32,258 nt of DNA, from contig NZ_SMKM01000039.1 of assembly GCF_004348665.1 (NCBI RefSeq), forward strand, positions 1 to 32,258, given 5' to 3'. The notes under the pieces were generated by a model. The model did no database searches. It was not told the DNA's origin and worked only from the letters and a program-made list of their open reading frames with translations. Positions 18,268-26,170 of the stretch are shown one piece after another. Origin of the DNA: Actinomadura sp. GC306. GTDB taxonomy: Bacteria; Actinomycetota; Actinomycetes; Streptosporangiales; Streptosporangiaceae. Every line of letters starts with the position of its first letter. Positions within the stretch are counted from its first letter, which is position 1. The translations under genes were made by a program, and so were the position numbers.

Positions 18268-18987
18268 ATGGGCACGGACCACGACCACTCCCATGACCCG
18301 CACCCGGCGGCCCCCGCCCGCGGCCGGCCGCTGCGGCTGGGCGTCGGCGGGCCGGTCGGCAGCGGCAAGACCGCCCTGGTGGCGGCGCTGTGCCGGACGC
18401 TCGGCCGCGAGCTCGACCTGGCCGTGGTGACCAACGACATCTACACGACCGAGGACGCCGACTTCCTGCGCGGCAACGCGGTGCTGCCGGACGACCGGAT
18501 CACCGCCGTCCGCACCGGGTGCTGCCCGCACACGGCCATCCGCGACGACATCTCCGCCAACCTGGACGCCGTGGAGTCGCTGGAGCGGCGGCACGGCGGG
18601 CTGGACCTCGTCATCGTGGAGAGCGGCGGCGACAACCTGACCGCGTCCTTCAGCCGGGGCCTCGCCGACCGGCAGATCTTCGTCCTGGACGTCTCGGGCG
18701 GCGACAAGGTCCCCCGCAAGGGCGGCCCCGGGGTGAGCGGCGCGGACCTGCTGGTCGTCAACAAGACCGACCTGGCCCCGCTCGTCGGCGCCGACCTCGC
18801 GGTCATGGACCGCGACGCCGCGCGGGTCCGCGGCGGCCGGCCGGTGATCTTCAGCTCGCTGCGCGCGGACCCCGGCGCCCCGGCGGTCGCCGGCTGGGTC
18901 CGGTCCGTCCTCGCCGAGCACCGGGCCGCCGAGCACGGGGACGCCGAGCACGGGGACGGCGCGGCGGCGCCCACCGGGGCCGCATGA
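18268..18987 (+). CDS. ureG: Urease accessory GTPase UreG
   Basis: UreG is the GTPase that delivers nickel to urease. The 239 residues contain P-loop GPVGSGKT (28-35), the nickel-binding CPH motif (Cys86-Pro-His88, in [12 protein letters not shown]), ESGGDN and the guanine-specificity motif NKTD. Two features are specific to this copy. The N-terminus is His-rich (DHDHSHDPH), which could store nickel in place of the absent UreE. The C-terminus carries AEHGD twice from a 15-nt tandem repeat. The gene overlaps ureD by four bases (ATGA). Confidence 0.97.
   Translation: MGTDHDHSHDPHPAAPARGRPLRLGVGGPVGSGKTALVAALCRTLGRELDLAVVTNDIYTTEDADFLRGNAVLPDDRITAVRTGCCPHTAIRDDISANLDAVESLERRHGGLDLVIVESGGDNLTASFSRGLADRQIFVLDVSGGDKVPRKGGPGVSGADLLVVNKTDLAPLVGADLAVMDRDAARVRGGRPVIFSSLRADPGAPAVAGWVRSVLAEHRAAEHGDAEHGDGAAAPTGAA
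18913..18957 (+). repeat. 15-nt tandem repeat in the ureG 3' end
   Basis: GCCGAGCACGGGGAC occurs twice in direct succession (18928-18942 and 18943-18957), after a degenerate third copy at 18913-18927. It encodes [15 protein letters not shown] in the variable C-terminal tail of UreG, so copy number could change without breaking the frame. Confidence 0.75.
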
Positions 18988-19703
18988 CGCGGCACTACAC
19001 GGCGCACGCCGCCGTGCGCGCCGAGCGGGACGGCGCCGGGCGGACCCGGCTGACCAGGCTGCGCTCGGACGGGCCGTACGCGCTGCGCGCCACCCCGGAC
19101 GCCGTCCATCTGGTCGGCGCCGCGGCGGGCCCCCTCGGGGGCGACGAGCTGAACCTGGACCTGGAGGTCGCGGCGGGCGCCGTCCTCGCGGTGCGCTCGG
19201 TCGCGAGCACCCTGCTGCTCCCCGGCCGCGGCGAGTCCACGACGCGCGTCCGGGCCGCGGTCGCGGACGGGGCGCACCTCGACCTCGCCCTGGAGCCCGC
19301 GGTCGCCGCCGCGGGCTGCCGCCACCACGCCGTGACCGAGATCGTCCTGGAGGCCGGGGCCACGCTCCGCTGGCGGGAGGAGCTCGTCCTGGGCAGGCAC
19401 GGCGAGACGGCGGGCCGCTACCGCGCCCGCACCGACGTCACCCTCGGCGGCCGGCCCCTGCTGCGGAACGAGCTGCGGCTGCCGGACCCCGCCCTGTACA
19501 GCAGCGGCGCCGTCCTGGGCGACGCGCGCTGCACCGGGACCGTGCTGCTCGTCGGGGACGGCCTGGCCACCGAGCCGTACGCGGCCGAGGGGCTCGCGGT
19601 CATGCCGCTCGCCGGCCCCGCCGTGCTGGTCACCGCGCTCGCACCCGACTCGGCGGCCCTCCGCCGCCGGCTCGGCCATGGCGAGGAGCGCGCCCGCACC
19701 TGA
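18984..19703 (+). CDS. ureD: Urease accessory protein UreD (UreH)
   Basis: UreD is the scaffold of the UreDFG activation complex and probably passes nickel to the active site. The 239-residue product has family landmarks [62 protein letters not shown] and, near the end, LVGDG followed by a hydrophobic C-terminal segment. ATG 18984 overlaps the ureG stop, so ureABCFGD is one tightly coupled operon. No strong hairpin follows; only a 5-bp CCGCC/GGCGG stem is seen just after the stop. Confidence 0.93.
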   Translation: MTRHYTAHAAVRAERDGAGRTRLTRLRSDGPYALRATPDAVHLVGAAAGPLGGDELNLDLEVAAGAVLAVRSVASTLLLPGRGESTTRVRAAVADGAHLDLALEPAVAAAGCRHHAVTEIVLEAGATLRWREELVLGRHGETAGRYRARTDVTLGGRPLLRNELRLPDPALYSSGAVLGDARCTGTVLLVGDGLATEPYAAEGLAVMPLAGPAVLVTALAPDSAALRRRLGHGEERART

Positions 19704-19982
19704 CCGCCCCGGCGGCGGTGAGGCCGTATTCACGCGTTGGAAACAAGCCGGAATCACGGCGGATACAGCGCAGGGTTTCCATTGAGCCGGTTCGCAATGA
19801 CGCGCCCTCATTTCCCTCCCGCCGACCATTTCGGAGTTCTGGGTGGCCGCTGACGTCCGGCGCGAATACCGGGTCAACCGATTAACACCGGCTTAACGTT
19901 TCCGACCGATCAGCGGAAACAAGCGGACGCAATTCTTAACACGGCCAACAAACGGTTTCGGGGCTTTCCGCAAGGAGTGTAC
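19704..19982 (+). promoter_or_regulatory. urtA upstream region with nitrogen-type pentamer arrays
   Basis: This 279-bp noncoding stretch is visibly AT-richer than its surroundings. Array 1 (19729-19766) is TTCAC-n6-GAAAC-n6-GAATC-n6-GATAC, four pentamers at exact 11-bp steps, resembling the GlnR consensus GTNAC-n6-GAAAC. Array 2 (19882-19897) is TTAAC-n6-TTAAC, the reverse of the motif before ureA, followed directly by the inverted repeat GTTTCCG (19898-19904) / CGGAAAC (19914-19920). GAAAC or GTTTC occurs five times in the region, and GGAAACAAGC occurs twice (19739, 19915). Regulation by nitrogen supply is the likely meaning. I could not place the -10 and -35 elements with confidence. Confidence 0.55.
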
Positions 19983-21209
19983 GTGCACGGAAGAACTCTG
20001 CTGGGGCTCGGCTCGCTGGCGACCGCGGCGCTGCTGGCGCTGACCGCGTGCGGCGGTGAGACCGGCGCGGGCGGCGGCACGGCGTCACCCGACGGCGACA
20101 CCGTCAAGGTCGGCGTCCTCCATTCGCTGAGCGGGACCATGGCGATCAGCGAGGTCACCGTCAAGAACGCCGAGCTGATGGCGATCGAGGAGGTCAACGC
20201 CGCCGGCGGCGTCCTCGGCAAGAAACTGGAACCGGTCGTCGAGGACGGCGCGTCCGACTGGCCCACCTTCGCCGAGAAGGCGCAGAAGCTCATCCGCAGG
20301 GACAAGGTCGCCGCGGTGTTCGGCGGGTGGACCTCGGCCAGCCGCAAGGCGATGCTGCCGGTCTTCGAACGCAACAAGGCGCTGCTGTGGTACCCCGTCC
20401 AGTACGAGGGGCTGGAAAGCTCCCCCTACATCTATTACACCGGGGCGACGACCAATCAGCAGATCGTCCCGGCGCTGGACTACCTCAAGGAACAGGGAAA
20501 GAAGAAGCTGTTCCTGGTCGGCAGCGACTACGTGTTCCCGCGCACCGCGAACAAGGTGATCAAAGCGTACGCGGCGGCCAACGGCATGACCATCGCCGGC
20601 GAGGAGTACACCCCGCTGGGGTCGACCGAGTACGGCACGCTCGTCAACAAGATCACGCAGGCGAAACCGGACGCGGTGTTCAACACCCTCAACGGGGACA
20701 GCAACGTCGCGTTCTTCAAGCAGCTCAAGAGCGCCGGCGCCACCTCCTCCTCGCTGCCGACGATGTCGGTGAGCATCGCCGAGGAGGAGGTCAAGGGAAT
20801 CGGGGCGGACAACATCGCGGGCCACCTCGTCGCGTGGAACTACTACATGACCACCCCGGGCAAGACCAACGAGGCGTTCGTGAAGGCGTTCAAGGCCAAG
20901 TACGGCGCGGACAAGGTGACCTCGGACCCGATGGAGGCCGGCTACAACGCCGTGAAGCTGTGGGCGGCGGCGGTCGAGAAGGCCGGGAGCACCGACCCCG
21001 AGGCGGTGAAGAAGGCCGCGGGCGGCATCTCGCTCGACCTGCCCGAGGGCAAGGTGACGATCGACGGCGCCAACCACCACATGCACAAGACGGCCCGCAT
21101 CGGCGTCGTCCAGCCCGACGGCACGATCAAGGAGACCTGGAACTCCGGCGAGCCGATCGCGCCGGACCCCTACCTGAAGAGCTACCCGTGGGCCGCGGGC
21201 CTGTCCTGA
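19983..21209 (+). CDS. urtA: Urea ABC transporter substrate-binding lipoprotein
   Basis: This is the extracytoplasmic urea receptor of the UrtABCDE importer. The 408-residue product has a lipoprotein signal with lipobox LTAC (Cys23). UrtA family sequences follow: [81 protein letters not shown] and [21 protein letters not shown] 19983 is chosen because AAGGAG ends five bases upstream; an earlier GTG at 19977 overlaps that ribosome binding site. The urease operon directly upstream and the complete urt set downstream make urea the likely substrate rather than an amino acid. Confidence 0.96.
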   Translation: MHGRTLLGLGSLATAALLALTACGGETGAGGGTASPDGDTVKVGVLHSLSGTMAISEVTVKNAELMAIEEVNAAGGVLGKKLEPVVEDGASDWPTFAEKAQKLIRRDKVAAVFGGWTSASRKAMLPVFERNKALLWYPVQYEGLESSPYIYYTGATTNQQIVPALDYLKEQGKKKLFLVGSDYVFPRTANKVIKAYAAANGMTIAGEEYTPLGSTEYGTLVNKITQAKPDAVFNTLNGDSNVAFFKQLKSAGATSSSLPTMSVSIAEEEVKGIGADNIAGHLVAWNYYMTTPGKTNEAFVKAFKAKYGADKVTSDPMEAGYNAVKLWAAAVEKAGSTDPEAVKKAAGGISLDLPEGKVTIDGANHHMHKTARIGVVQPDGTIKETWNSGEPIAPDPYLKSYPWAAGLS

Positions 21210-21219
21210 CGCACGCCGC

Positions 21220-21246
21220 CCCCGGCCGGGTCCGGCCCGGCCGGGG
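21220..21246 (+). terminator. 11-bp hairpin between urtA and urtB
   Basis: The arms CCCCGGCCGGG (21220-21230) and CCCGGCCGGGG (21236-21246) pair perfectly around TCCGG. There is no U-tract and only 35 bp remain to urtB. It probably acts as a partial terminator or an mRNA-stabilising end that lets the binding protein be made in excess over the membrane subunits. Confidence 0.5.
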
Positions 21247-21280
21247 CGCCCCACCCGAGGGACCCGCACCGAGGAGGCAC

Positions 21281-22159
21281 ATGGAAGCCCTGCTCAGCCA
21301 GCTGCCGATCGGCCTCAGCATCGCCGCGGTGCTGCTGCTGGCGGCGCTCGGCCTGACGTTCACGTTCGGCCAGATGGGGGTGATCAACATGGCGCACGGC
21401 GAGTTCATCATGGTGGGCGCCTACACCGCCTACGTCCTGCAGGACTGGGCCGGGACGCAGGCGGTCGTGGGCGCGCTGCCCGCCGCCTTCCTGGTCGCCG
21501 GCGCGATGGGCCTCGTCCTGGAGCGGACGGCGATCCGCCGCTTCTACGGACGCCCGCTCGACACGCTCCTGCTGACCTGGGGGGTCGGCCTCGTCCTGCA
21601 GCAGCTCGCCCGGGACATCTTCGGAGCGCCGAACGTCCAGGTGCGCGCACCCGGCTGGCTCAGCGGCGGCGTCCCGATGTTCGGCTCCCAGGTGCCCTAC
21701 ACCCGGCTGTTCATCCTCGCCGTCGCGGCGCTGTCGGTGCTCGCGATCTGGACGTACCAGAACCGGACCCGGCAGGGCCGGCGGATGCGCGCGGTGATGC
21801 AGAACCGCCAGCTCGCCGAGTGCAGCGGCGTCGACAGCGCGCGGGTCGACCGGCTCACGTTCTTCATCGGCTCCGGCCTCGCCGGGATCGCCGGCGTCGC
21901 GCTGACGCTGATCGGCCCGGTCGGCCCGAACCTCGGCACCTACTACATCGTCGACGCCTTCCTCGTCGTCGTCGCGGGCGGCCTCGGCCGGCTGCGCGGC
22001 GCCGTCGCCGCCGCGCTGGTGCTCGGCCTGATCAACTCCTACGCGGAGTTCTGGACCGACGCGAGCCTGGCCAAGGTGATCGTCTTCGTGGCGACCGTGG
22101 CGTTCCTGCAGGCGCGCCCGCAGGGCATGTTCGTCCTCCGCAGCCGGGCGCTGACGTGA
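21281..22159 (+). CDS. urtB: Urea ABC transporter permease UrtB
   Basis: This is a membrane subunit of the urea importer, of the LivH type. The 292 residues are mostly hydrophobic and show LAALGLTFTFGQMGVINMAHGEFIMVGAYTAY, RTAIRRFYGRPLDTLLLTWG, RRMRAVMQNRQLAECSGVDSARVDRLTFF and VVVAGGLGRLRGAVAAALVLG, all typical of UrtB. ATG 21281 has GAGGAGG four bases upstream. The stop overlaps the urtC start (GTGA). Confidence 0.96.
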   Translation: MEALLSQLPIGLSIAAVLLLAALGLTFTFGQMGVINMAHGEFIMVGAYTAYVLQDWAGTQAVVGALPAAFLVAGAMGLVLERTAIRRFYGRPLDTLLLTWGVGLVLQQLARDIFGAPNVQVRAPGWLSGGVPMFGSQVPYTRLFILAVAALSVLAIWTYQNRTRQGRRMRAVMQNRQLAECSGVDSARVDRLTFFIGSGLAGIAGVALTLIGPVGPNLGTYYIVDAFLVVVAGGLGRLRGAVAAALVLGLINSYAEFWTDASLAKVIVFVATVAFLQARPQGMFVLRSRALT

Positions 22160-23259
22160 CCGCCCGGTGGCGCGGAGTCGCGCTGTTCGCCGCCGTGGCG
22201 CTGCTGGTCCTCGCGGTCGCGCCGGCCGCCCTGGACCCGTTCCGGCTGGGCCTGCTCGCCAAGTACCTGTGCTTCGCCATCGCCGCGCTCGGCATCGGGC
22301 TCGCCTGGGGGCAGGGCGGGATGCTCACGCTCGGCCAGGGCGTGTTCTTCGGGCTCGGCGGCTACTCGATGGCCATGTACCTCAAGCTCCACGACGCCGG
22401 GCCGGGCAACCTGCCGGACTTCATGGTGTGGAGCGGGGTCGAGGAGCTGCCGCTGCTGTGGAAGCCGTTCGCCAGCCCGGTGTTCGCCATCGCCGCGGCC
22501 GTGCTCGTCCCGGCGGCCGTCGCCGCGGTGCTCGGCTACCTGATCTTCCGGCAGCGGGTGCGCGGCGCCTACTTCGCGATCCTCAGCCAGGCGCTCGCCG
22601 CCGCGTTCGTGATCTGGCTGGTGGGCCAGCAGGGCCTCACCGGCGGCACCAACGGCCTCACCCACTTCTACGACGTCTTCGGCCGCGACCCGGAGGACGA
22701 CGGCACCAAGCGCGTCTTCTACTTCGTGGTCGCCCTGACGCTCGGCGCGCTGTACCTGCTGGCCCGCCAGCTGGTGAAGAGCCGCTTCGGGCGGCTGCTG
22801 ATCGCGGTCCGGGACGGGGAGGACCGGGTCCGCTTCCTCGGCTACAACGCCGCCGCGGTCAAGACCGTCGCGTTCGCCGTGTCGGCCGCCATGGCGGGCA
22901 TCGCGGGGGCGCTCTACGTGCCGGTGGTCGGCATCATCTCCCCCTCGCTGCTGGGGGTCGTCCCATCGATCGAGCTCGTGGTCGCGGTGGCGATCGGCGG
23001 CCGGTTCTCGCTGGCGGGCGCCGTGCTCGGCGGCGTGCTGCTCAACTGGGCGCACACCGCGTTCAGCGAGCAGTACCCGAGCGGCTGGGTCTACCTGCAG
23101 GGCCTGCTGTTCATCCTCGTCATCGTGCTGGTGCCCGGCGGCATCGTCGGCGCCGTCCGGCAGGCCCGCGACGCGATCGCGCGCCGGCGGCCCCGGGCGC
23201 GGCCGGCACCGGACGCCGCGCCGAACGCGGCCGAACGCAAGGAGGCGGCCCCCGCATGA
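22156..23259 (+). CDS. urtC: Urea ABC transporter permease UrtC
   Basis: This is the LivM-type membrane partner of UrtB, 367 residues. Family signatures include KYLCFAIAALGIGLAWGQGGMLTLGQGVFFGLGGYSMAMYL, VRGAYFAILSQALAAAF, TGGTNGLTHF, RDGEDRVRFLGYN and GIISPSLLGVVPSIE. The C-terminal tail is Arg/Pro/Ala-rich and probably cytoplasmic. GTG 22156 overlaps the urtB stop, and the end overlaps urtD (ATGA). Confidence 0.96.
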   Translation: MTARWRGVALFAAVALLVLAVAPAALDPFRLGLLAKYLCFAIAALGIGLAWGQGGMLTLGQGVFFGLGGYSMAMYLKLHDAGPGNLPDFMVWSGVEELPLLWKPFASPVFAIAAAVLVPAAVAAVLGYLIFRQRVRGAYFAILSQALAAAFVIWLVGQQGLTGGTNGLTHFYDVFGRDPEDDGTKRVFYFVVALTLGALYLLARQLVKSRFGRLLIAVRDGEDRVRFLGYNAAAVKTVAFAVSAAMAGIAGALYVPVVGIISPSLLGVVPSIELVVAVAIGGRFSLAGAVLGGVLLNWAHTAFSEQYPSGWVYLQGLLFILVIVLVPGGIVGAVRQARDAIARRRPRARPAPDAAPNAAERKEAAPA

Positions 23260-24062
23260 GCACCCGACTCCGGCCGGCCGACGGCCAGGTCCGCGCCATC
23301 GGCGCCCGTGCCCCCGCACTGCTGGAGATCCGCGGCCTGGAGGTGGCCTTCAACGGGTTCAAGGCCGTCGACGGCGTCGACCTCACCGTGGAGCAGGGGG
23401 AGCTGCGCTTCCTGATCGGCCCCAACGGCGCCGGCAAGACCACCCTGCTCGACGTCATCACCGGGCTGACCCGGCCGACGAAGGGGTCGGTGACCTTCGC
23501 CGGCACGTCCCTCGCCGGGCGCCCGGAGCACCGGATCGTGCGGCTCGGGATCGGCCGGACGTTCCAGACGTCGGTGGTCTTCGAGGCGCTCACCGTCCTG
23601 GAGAACATCGACCTCGCCGCGAACTTCCGCCGCCCGCTGGTCACGCTGCTGCGCCGGCGGCGCGGAGTGTCCGACGTCGTGGCGGCGGCGCTGGAGCGGA
23701 CCGGCCTGGCGGACCTGGCGGACCGGCCCGCCCGCGTCCTCTCCCACGGCCAGCGGCAGTGGCTGGAGATCGGGATGCTGATCGCCCAGGGGCCGCGGCT
23801 GCTGCTGCTCGACGAACCCGTGGCGGGCATGAGCCGGGCCGAGCGCGAGCGGACCGGCGAGCTGCTCACCGAGATCGCCAGGGACCACACCGTCATCGTC
23901 GTCGAGCACGACATGGAGTTCCTGCGGCGGTACGCCTCGCAGGTGACGGTCCTGAACGAGGGCACCGTCCTGGTGGAAGGGGACGTCGCCACGGTGCAGA
24001 ACGACCCCCGCGTCCAAGAGGTGTATCTCGGCCGGTCCGCGAACGACGAGGAGGCCGGATGA
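23256..24062 (+). CDS. urtD: Urea ABC transporter ATPase UrtD
   Basis: This is one of two cytoplasmic ATPases of the urea importer, LivG type, 268 residues. Walker A is GPNGAGKTT, the signature region is the UrtD-specific LSHGQRQWLEIGML in place of LSGGQ, Walker B is RLLLLDEPVAGM and the H-loop is VVEHDMEF. IGRTFQTSVVFEALTVLENIDLA is also characteristic. ATG 23256 overlaps the urtC stop, and its end overlaps the urtE start by four bases. Confidence 0.96.
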   Translation: MSTRLRPADGQVRAIGARAPALLEIRGLEVAFNGFKAVDGVDLTVEQGELRFLIGPNGAGKTTLLDVITGLTRPTKGSVTFAGTSLAGRPEHRIVRLGIGRTFQTSVVFEALTVLENIDLAANFRRPLVTLLRRRRGVSDVVAAALERTGLADLADRPARVLSHGQRQWLEIGMLIAQGPRLLLLDEPVAGMSRAERERTGELLTEIARDHTVIVVEHDMEFLRRYASQVTVLNEGTVLVEGDVATVQNDPRVQEVYLGRSANDEEAG

Positions 24063-24814
24063 GCCACGACGCCAACGGGACGGCGCCGCACGAGCCGGGA
24101 GGCGGCATGGCGGACGCGATGCTGCGGGTGAGCGGGCTGGAGACCGCCTACGGCCGCTCCCGCGTGCTCTTCGGCGTGGACCTGGTGGTGCGCCCCGGCG
24201 AGCTGACGTGCGTCATGGGCCGCAACGGCGCGGGGAAGACCACGCTGCTCAACACGATCATGGGCCTGCTGGCCCCGACGGCGGGCTCGGTCGTGTTCGA
24301 CGGCGCCGACGTCACGCGGGCGAGCACCTTCAAGCGGGTCAGGTCGGGCATGGGCTACGTGCCCCAGGGCCATGAGACGTTCCCGCAGCTCACGGTCTGG
24401 GAGAACCTCCAGGTGACGCAGGAGGCGATGGGCAGACCCGACCGCGGTGCGATCGACGACGCCCTGGAGGTGTTCCCGCGGCTGACCGGGCTGCTGCAGC
24501 GCCGGGCGGGGTTCCTGTCGGGCGGCCAGCAGCAGCAGCTCGCGATCGCCCGCGCCCTGGTGACCCGGCCGCGGATCCTGATCCTGGACGAGCCGACCGA
24601 GGGCATCCAGCCCTCGATCATCCTGGAGATCGAGGAGGCCGTCGAGCGGCTGCACCGCGAGCTCGGCCTCGCCGTCCTGCTGGTGGAGCAGTACCTCGAC
24701 CTGGCCCTCCGGCTGGCGGACCGGTTCGCGATCCTCGACGGCGGCGTCGTCCGGCACTCCGGGACCGCCGACGACCTGCGCGGCGACGAGGTGAAGCGCC
24801 TGCTCGCCGTCTGA
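24059..24814 (+). CDS. urtE: Urea ABC transporter ATPase UrtE
   Basis: This is the second ATPase of the urea importer, LivF type, 251 residues. It has Walker A GRNGAGKTT, Q-loop GYVPQGHETFPQLTVWENL, signature LSGGQQQQLAIARAL and Walker B ILILDEPTEGIQPSII, then LLVEQYLDLALRLADRF. Compared with the usual UrtE start, the first 20 or so residues (up to MADAMLRVSGLETAYG) are a Gly/Pro-rich extension; an internal ATG at 24107 could be the true start, though ATG 24059 overlapping the urtD stop fits the operon pattern. Last gene of urtABCDE. Confidence 0.95.
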   Translation: MSHDANGTAPHEPGGGMADAMLRVSGLETAYGRSRVLFGVDLVVRPGELTCVMGRNGAGKTTLLNTIMGLLAPTAGSVVFDGADVTRASTFKRVRSGMGYVPQGHETFPQLTVWENLQVTQEAMGRPDRGAIDDALEVFPRLTGLLQRRAGFLSGGQQQQLAIARALVTRPRILILDEPTEGIQPSIILEIEEAVERLHRELGLAVLLVEQYLDLALRLADRFAILDGGVVRHSGTADDLRGDEVKRLLAV

Positions 24815-24817
24815 GGC

Positions 24818-24845
24818 CGCCGGCCGGGCGCCCGCCCGGCCGGCG
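24818..24845 (+). terminator. Terminator hairpin after urtE
   Basis: CGCCGGCCGGGC (24818-24829) pairs perfectly with GCCCGGCCGGCG (24834-24845) around GCCC, starting four bases after the urtE stop. It lies between convergent genes and is symmetrical, so it could serve both. Confidence 0.7.
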
Positions 24846-24857
24846 CGCCGCGTCGGA

Positions 24858-25154
24858 TCAGCAGGCGCCCGAGCCCGGGACGTGGCCGCCCGGGCGGCGG
24901 GCGGCGAACTCCTTCTCCCAGTACAGCGCGGCCTCGCGGTCGGCCAGGTCGCAGCCGCACTCGCGCGCGTGCCGGGTGGCGGACGCGGCGCGCCGCGCGA
25001 GGGCCGACGCCCGCACCGCCGCGCAGCCGCAGTGGTGCGCGATCGCCGCCCCGGTCGTGCGGCTGAACGCGGGCCCGCGCCCCGCGCAGTCGCACAGGGG
25101 CGAGCCCCGCATCTCGAGCTCGTCCGCCATCGCCGCCCGCTGCGCGTCCACCAT
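24858..25154 (-). CDS. Small protein with three CxC pairs, unknown function
   Basis: I do not recognise this gene. The 98-residue product has seven cysteines, six arranged as CxC pairs: Cys21/23 (LCDCAG), Cys42/44 (HHCGCA) and Cys66/68 (ECGCD), with a seventh at the very end (Cys98). Histidines at 40, 41 and 62 lie beside the pairs. No signal peptide or membrane helix is seen, so it is probably cytoplasmic. The spacing suggests a metal-binding or redox protein, which is inference. ATG 25154 is supported by GGAAGGA eight bases upstream; the frame is open a little further upstream. It is convergent with urtE and divergent from the ArsR gene. Confidence 0.7.
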   Translation of the reverse strand: MVDAQRAAMADELEMRGSPLCDCAGRGPAFSRTTGAAIAHHCGCAAVRASALARRAASATRHARECGCDLADREAALYWEKEFAARRPGGHVPGSGAC

Positions 25155-25293
25155 GACCCGATCCTTCCAGCAGCGGCGCGTTCCAGACCCTCGGTCGCGC
25201 ATGCCGGATTCGATCCGTCCCCTCCGGGCACCCCGGACGGAGCGGGGGCAAGCTACCCCGAACTGCTATTCACCTGCTCTTTCCACCAAACAG

Positions 25294-25347
25294 TTGACGG
25301 CCCGGAGATCCCCGCCCTATCGTGAGTTTCAACCAACAGGTTGAAAC
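25294..25347 (+). promoter_or_regulatory. Promoter and perfect 22-bp operator of the ArsR operon
   Basis: A -35-like TTGACG (25294-25299) and a -10-like TATCGT (25318-25323) are separated by 18 bp. Immediately downstream, where transcription would start, is a perfect inverted repeat: GTTTCAACC (25326-25334), spacer AACA, GGTTGAAAC (25339-25347). A repressor dimer bound there would block initiation, so autoregulation by the adjacent ArsR-type protein is likely. The ribosome site AGGAGA follows. Confidence 0.75.
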
Positions 25348-25356
25348 AGGAGAACG

Positions 25357-25755
25357 ATGACCGAGGACACGCTGTCCCGGGTCTTCGCCGCCCTCGCGGA
25401 CCCGACCCGGCGCGACATGGTCGCCCGGCTCACCGAGGGCGACGCGACCGTGAGCCGGCTGGCCGAGCCGTACAGGATGTCGTTGCAGGCCGTCTACAAG
25501 CACCTGCGGGTCCTGGAGGGCGCCGGGCTCGTCAGCCGGCCCCCGGGGCCGCAGCCCCGGCCGGTGCGGCTGGAGATCGAGGCCCTCGACCTGATGGACA
25601 CCTGGATCGAACGCCACCGGGCCCGCGTCGAGCGGCGCTACCGCCGCCTCGACGCGGTCCTGGCCGAGATGAAGGAGGACGACGATGAAGTCGACGACCG
25701 CGGAGGCGGCCATCGAGGCCGACCCGGAGCTGCCGATAATCCGCATAACGCGTGA
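25357..25755 (+). CDS. ArsR-family winged-helix regulator
   Basis: This is a 132-residue DNA-binding repressor. Residues 1-100 are an ArsR winged helix: FAALADPTRRDMVARL, then helix-turn-helix VSRLAEPYRMSLQAVYKHLRVLEGAGLV, then a wing. No cysteine metal site is present (no CxC in helix 3), so it belongs to the non-metal group that is often paired with SRPBCC proteins. The C-terminal 23 or so residues are acidic then Gly-rich (EDDDEVDDRGGGH...) and are encoded in an unusually long 71-bp overlap with the next gene. ATG 25357 follows AGGAGA. It probably binds the palindrome just upstream. Confidence 0.93.
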   Translation: MTEDTLSRVFAALADPTRRDMVARLTEGDATVSRLAEPYRMSLQAVYKHLRVLEGAGLVSRPPGPQPRPVRLEIEALDLMDTWIERHRARVERRYRRLDAVLAEMKEDDDEVDDRGGGHRGRPGAADNPHNA

Positions 25756-26170
25756 CTTCGCGGCGACGCCCGCGCAGCTGTTCCGCGCCCACACCGACCC
25801 CGAGCTCTTCGCCCGGTGGGTGGGGCCCGACGCCACCGACACCCGGATCGACCACTGGGACGCGCGCACCGGCGGGAGCTGGCGGTACGTCTCGGTGCTG
25901 GGCGGCACGGAGTACGGGTTCCGCGGCACCTTCCACGAGGTGCGGCCGGACCGCATCGTGCAGACCTTCACCTATGAGGGCGACCCGGACGGCGTCGCGC
26001 TGGAGACGCTGTGGTTCGAGGACCTCGGCGGCGGACGCGCCCGGCTCCGGGCGCAGTCGCTCGTCGACAGCTTCGAGGGCCGCGACGCGTGGCTGCGCAG
26101 CGGCATGGAGACCGGCGTCAACGACGGGTACGCCAAGCTGGAGGCGATGGTGGCCGATGGCGCTGTCTGA
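25685..26170 (+). CDS. SRPBCC / AHSA1-family protein
   Basis: This 161-residue protein has the START-like hydrophobic-pocket fold of the AHSA1 group: ITRDFAATPAQLFRAHTDPELFARWVGPDATDTRIDHWDARTGGSWRY, then FRGTFHEVRPDRIVQTFTYEG, and a C-terminal helix WLRSGMETGVNDGYAKLEAMV. It may bind or modify a small hydrophobic ligand; no catalytic assignment is possible. ATG 25685 has GGAGG six bases upstream and lies 71 bp inside the regulator gene in another frame. The end overlaps the next gene by 14 bp. The ArsR-SRPBCC pair is common in actinobacteria, and the ligand may be the regulator's signal (inference). Confidence 0.9.
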   Translation: MKSTTAEAAIEADPELPIIRITRDFAATPAQLFRAHTDPELFARWVGPDATDTRIDHWDARTGGSWRYVSVLGGTEYGFRGTFHEVRPDRIVQTFTYEGDPDGVALETLWFEDLGGGRARLRAQSLVDSFEGRDAWLRSGMETGVNDGYAKLEAMVADGAV

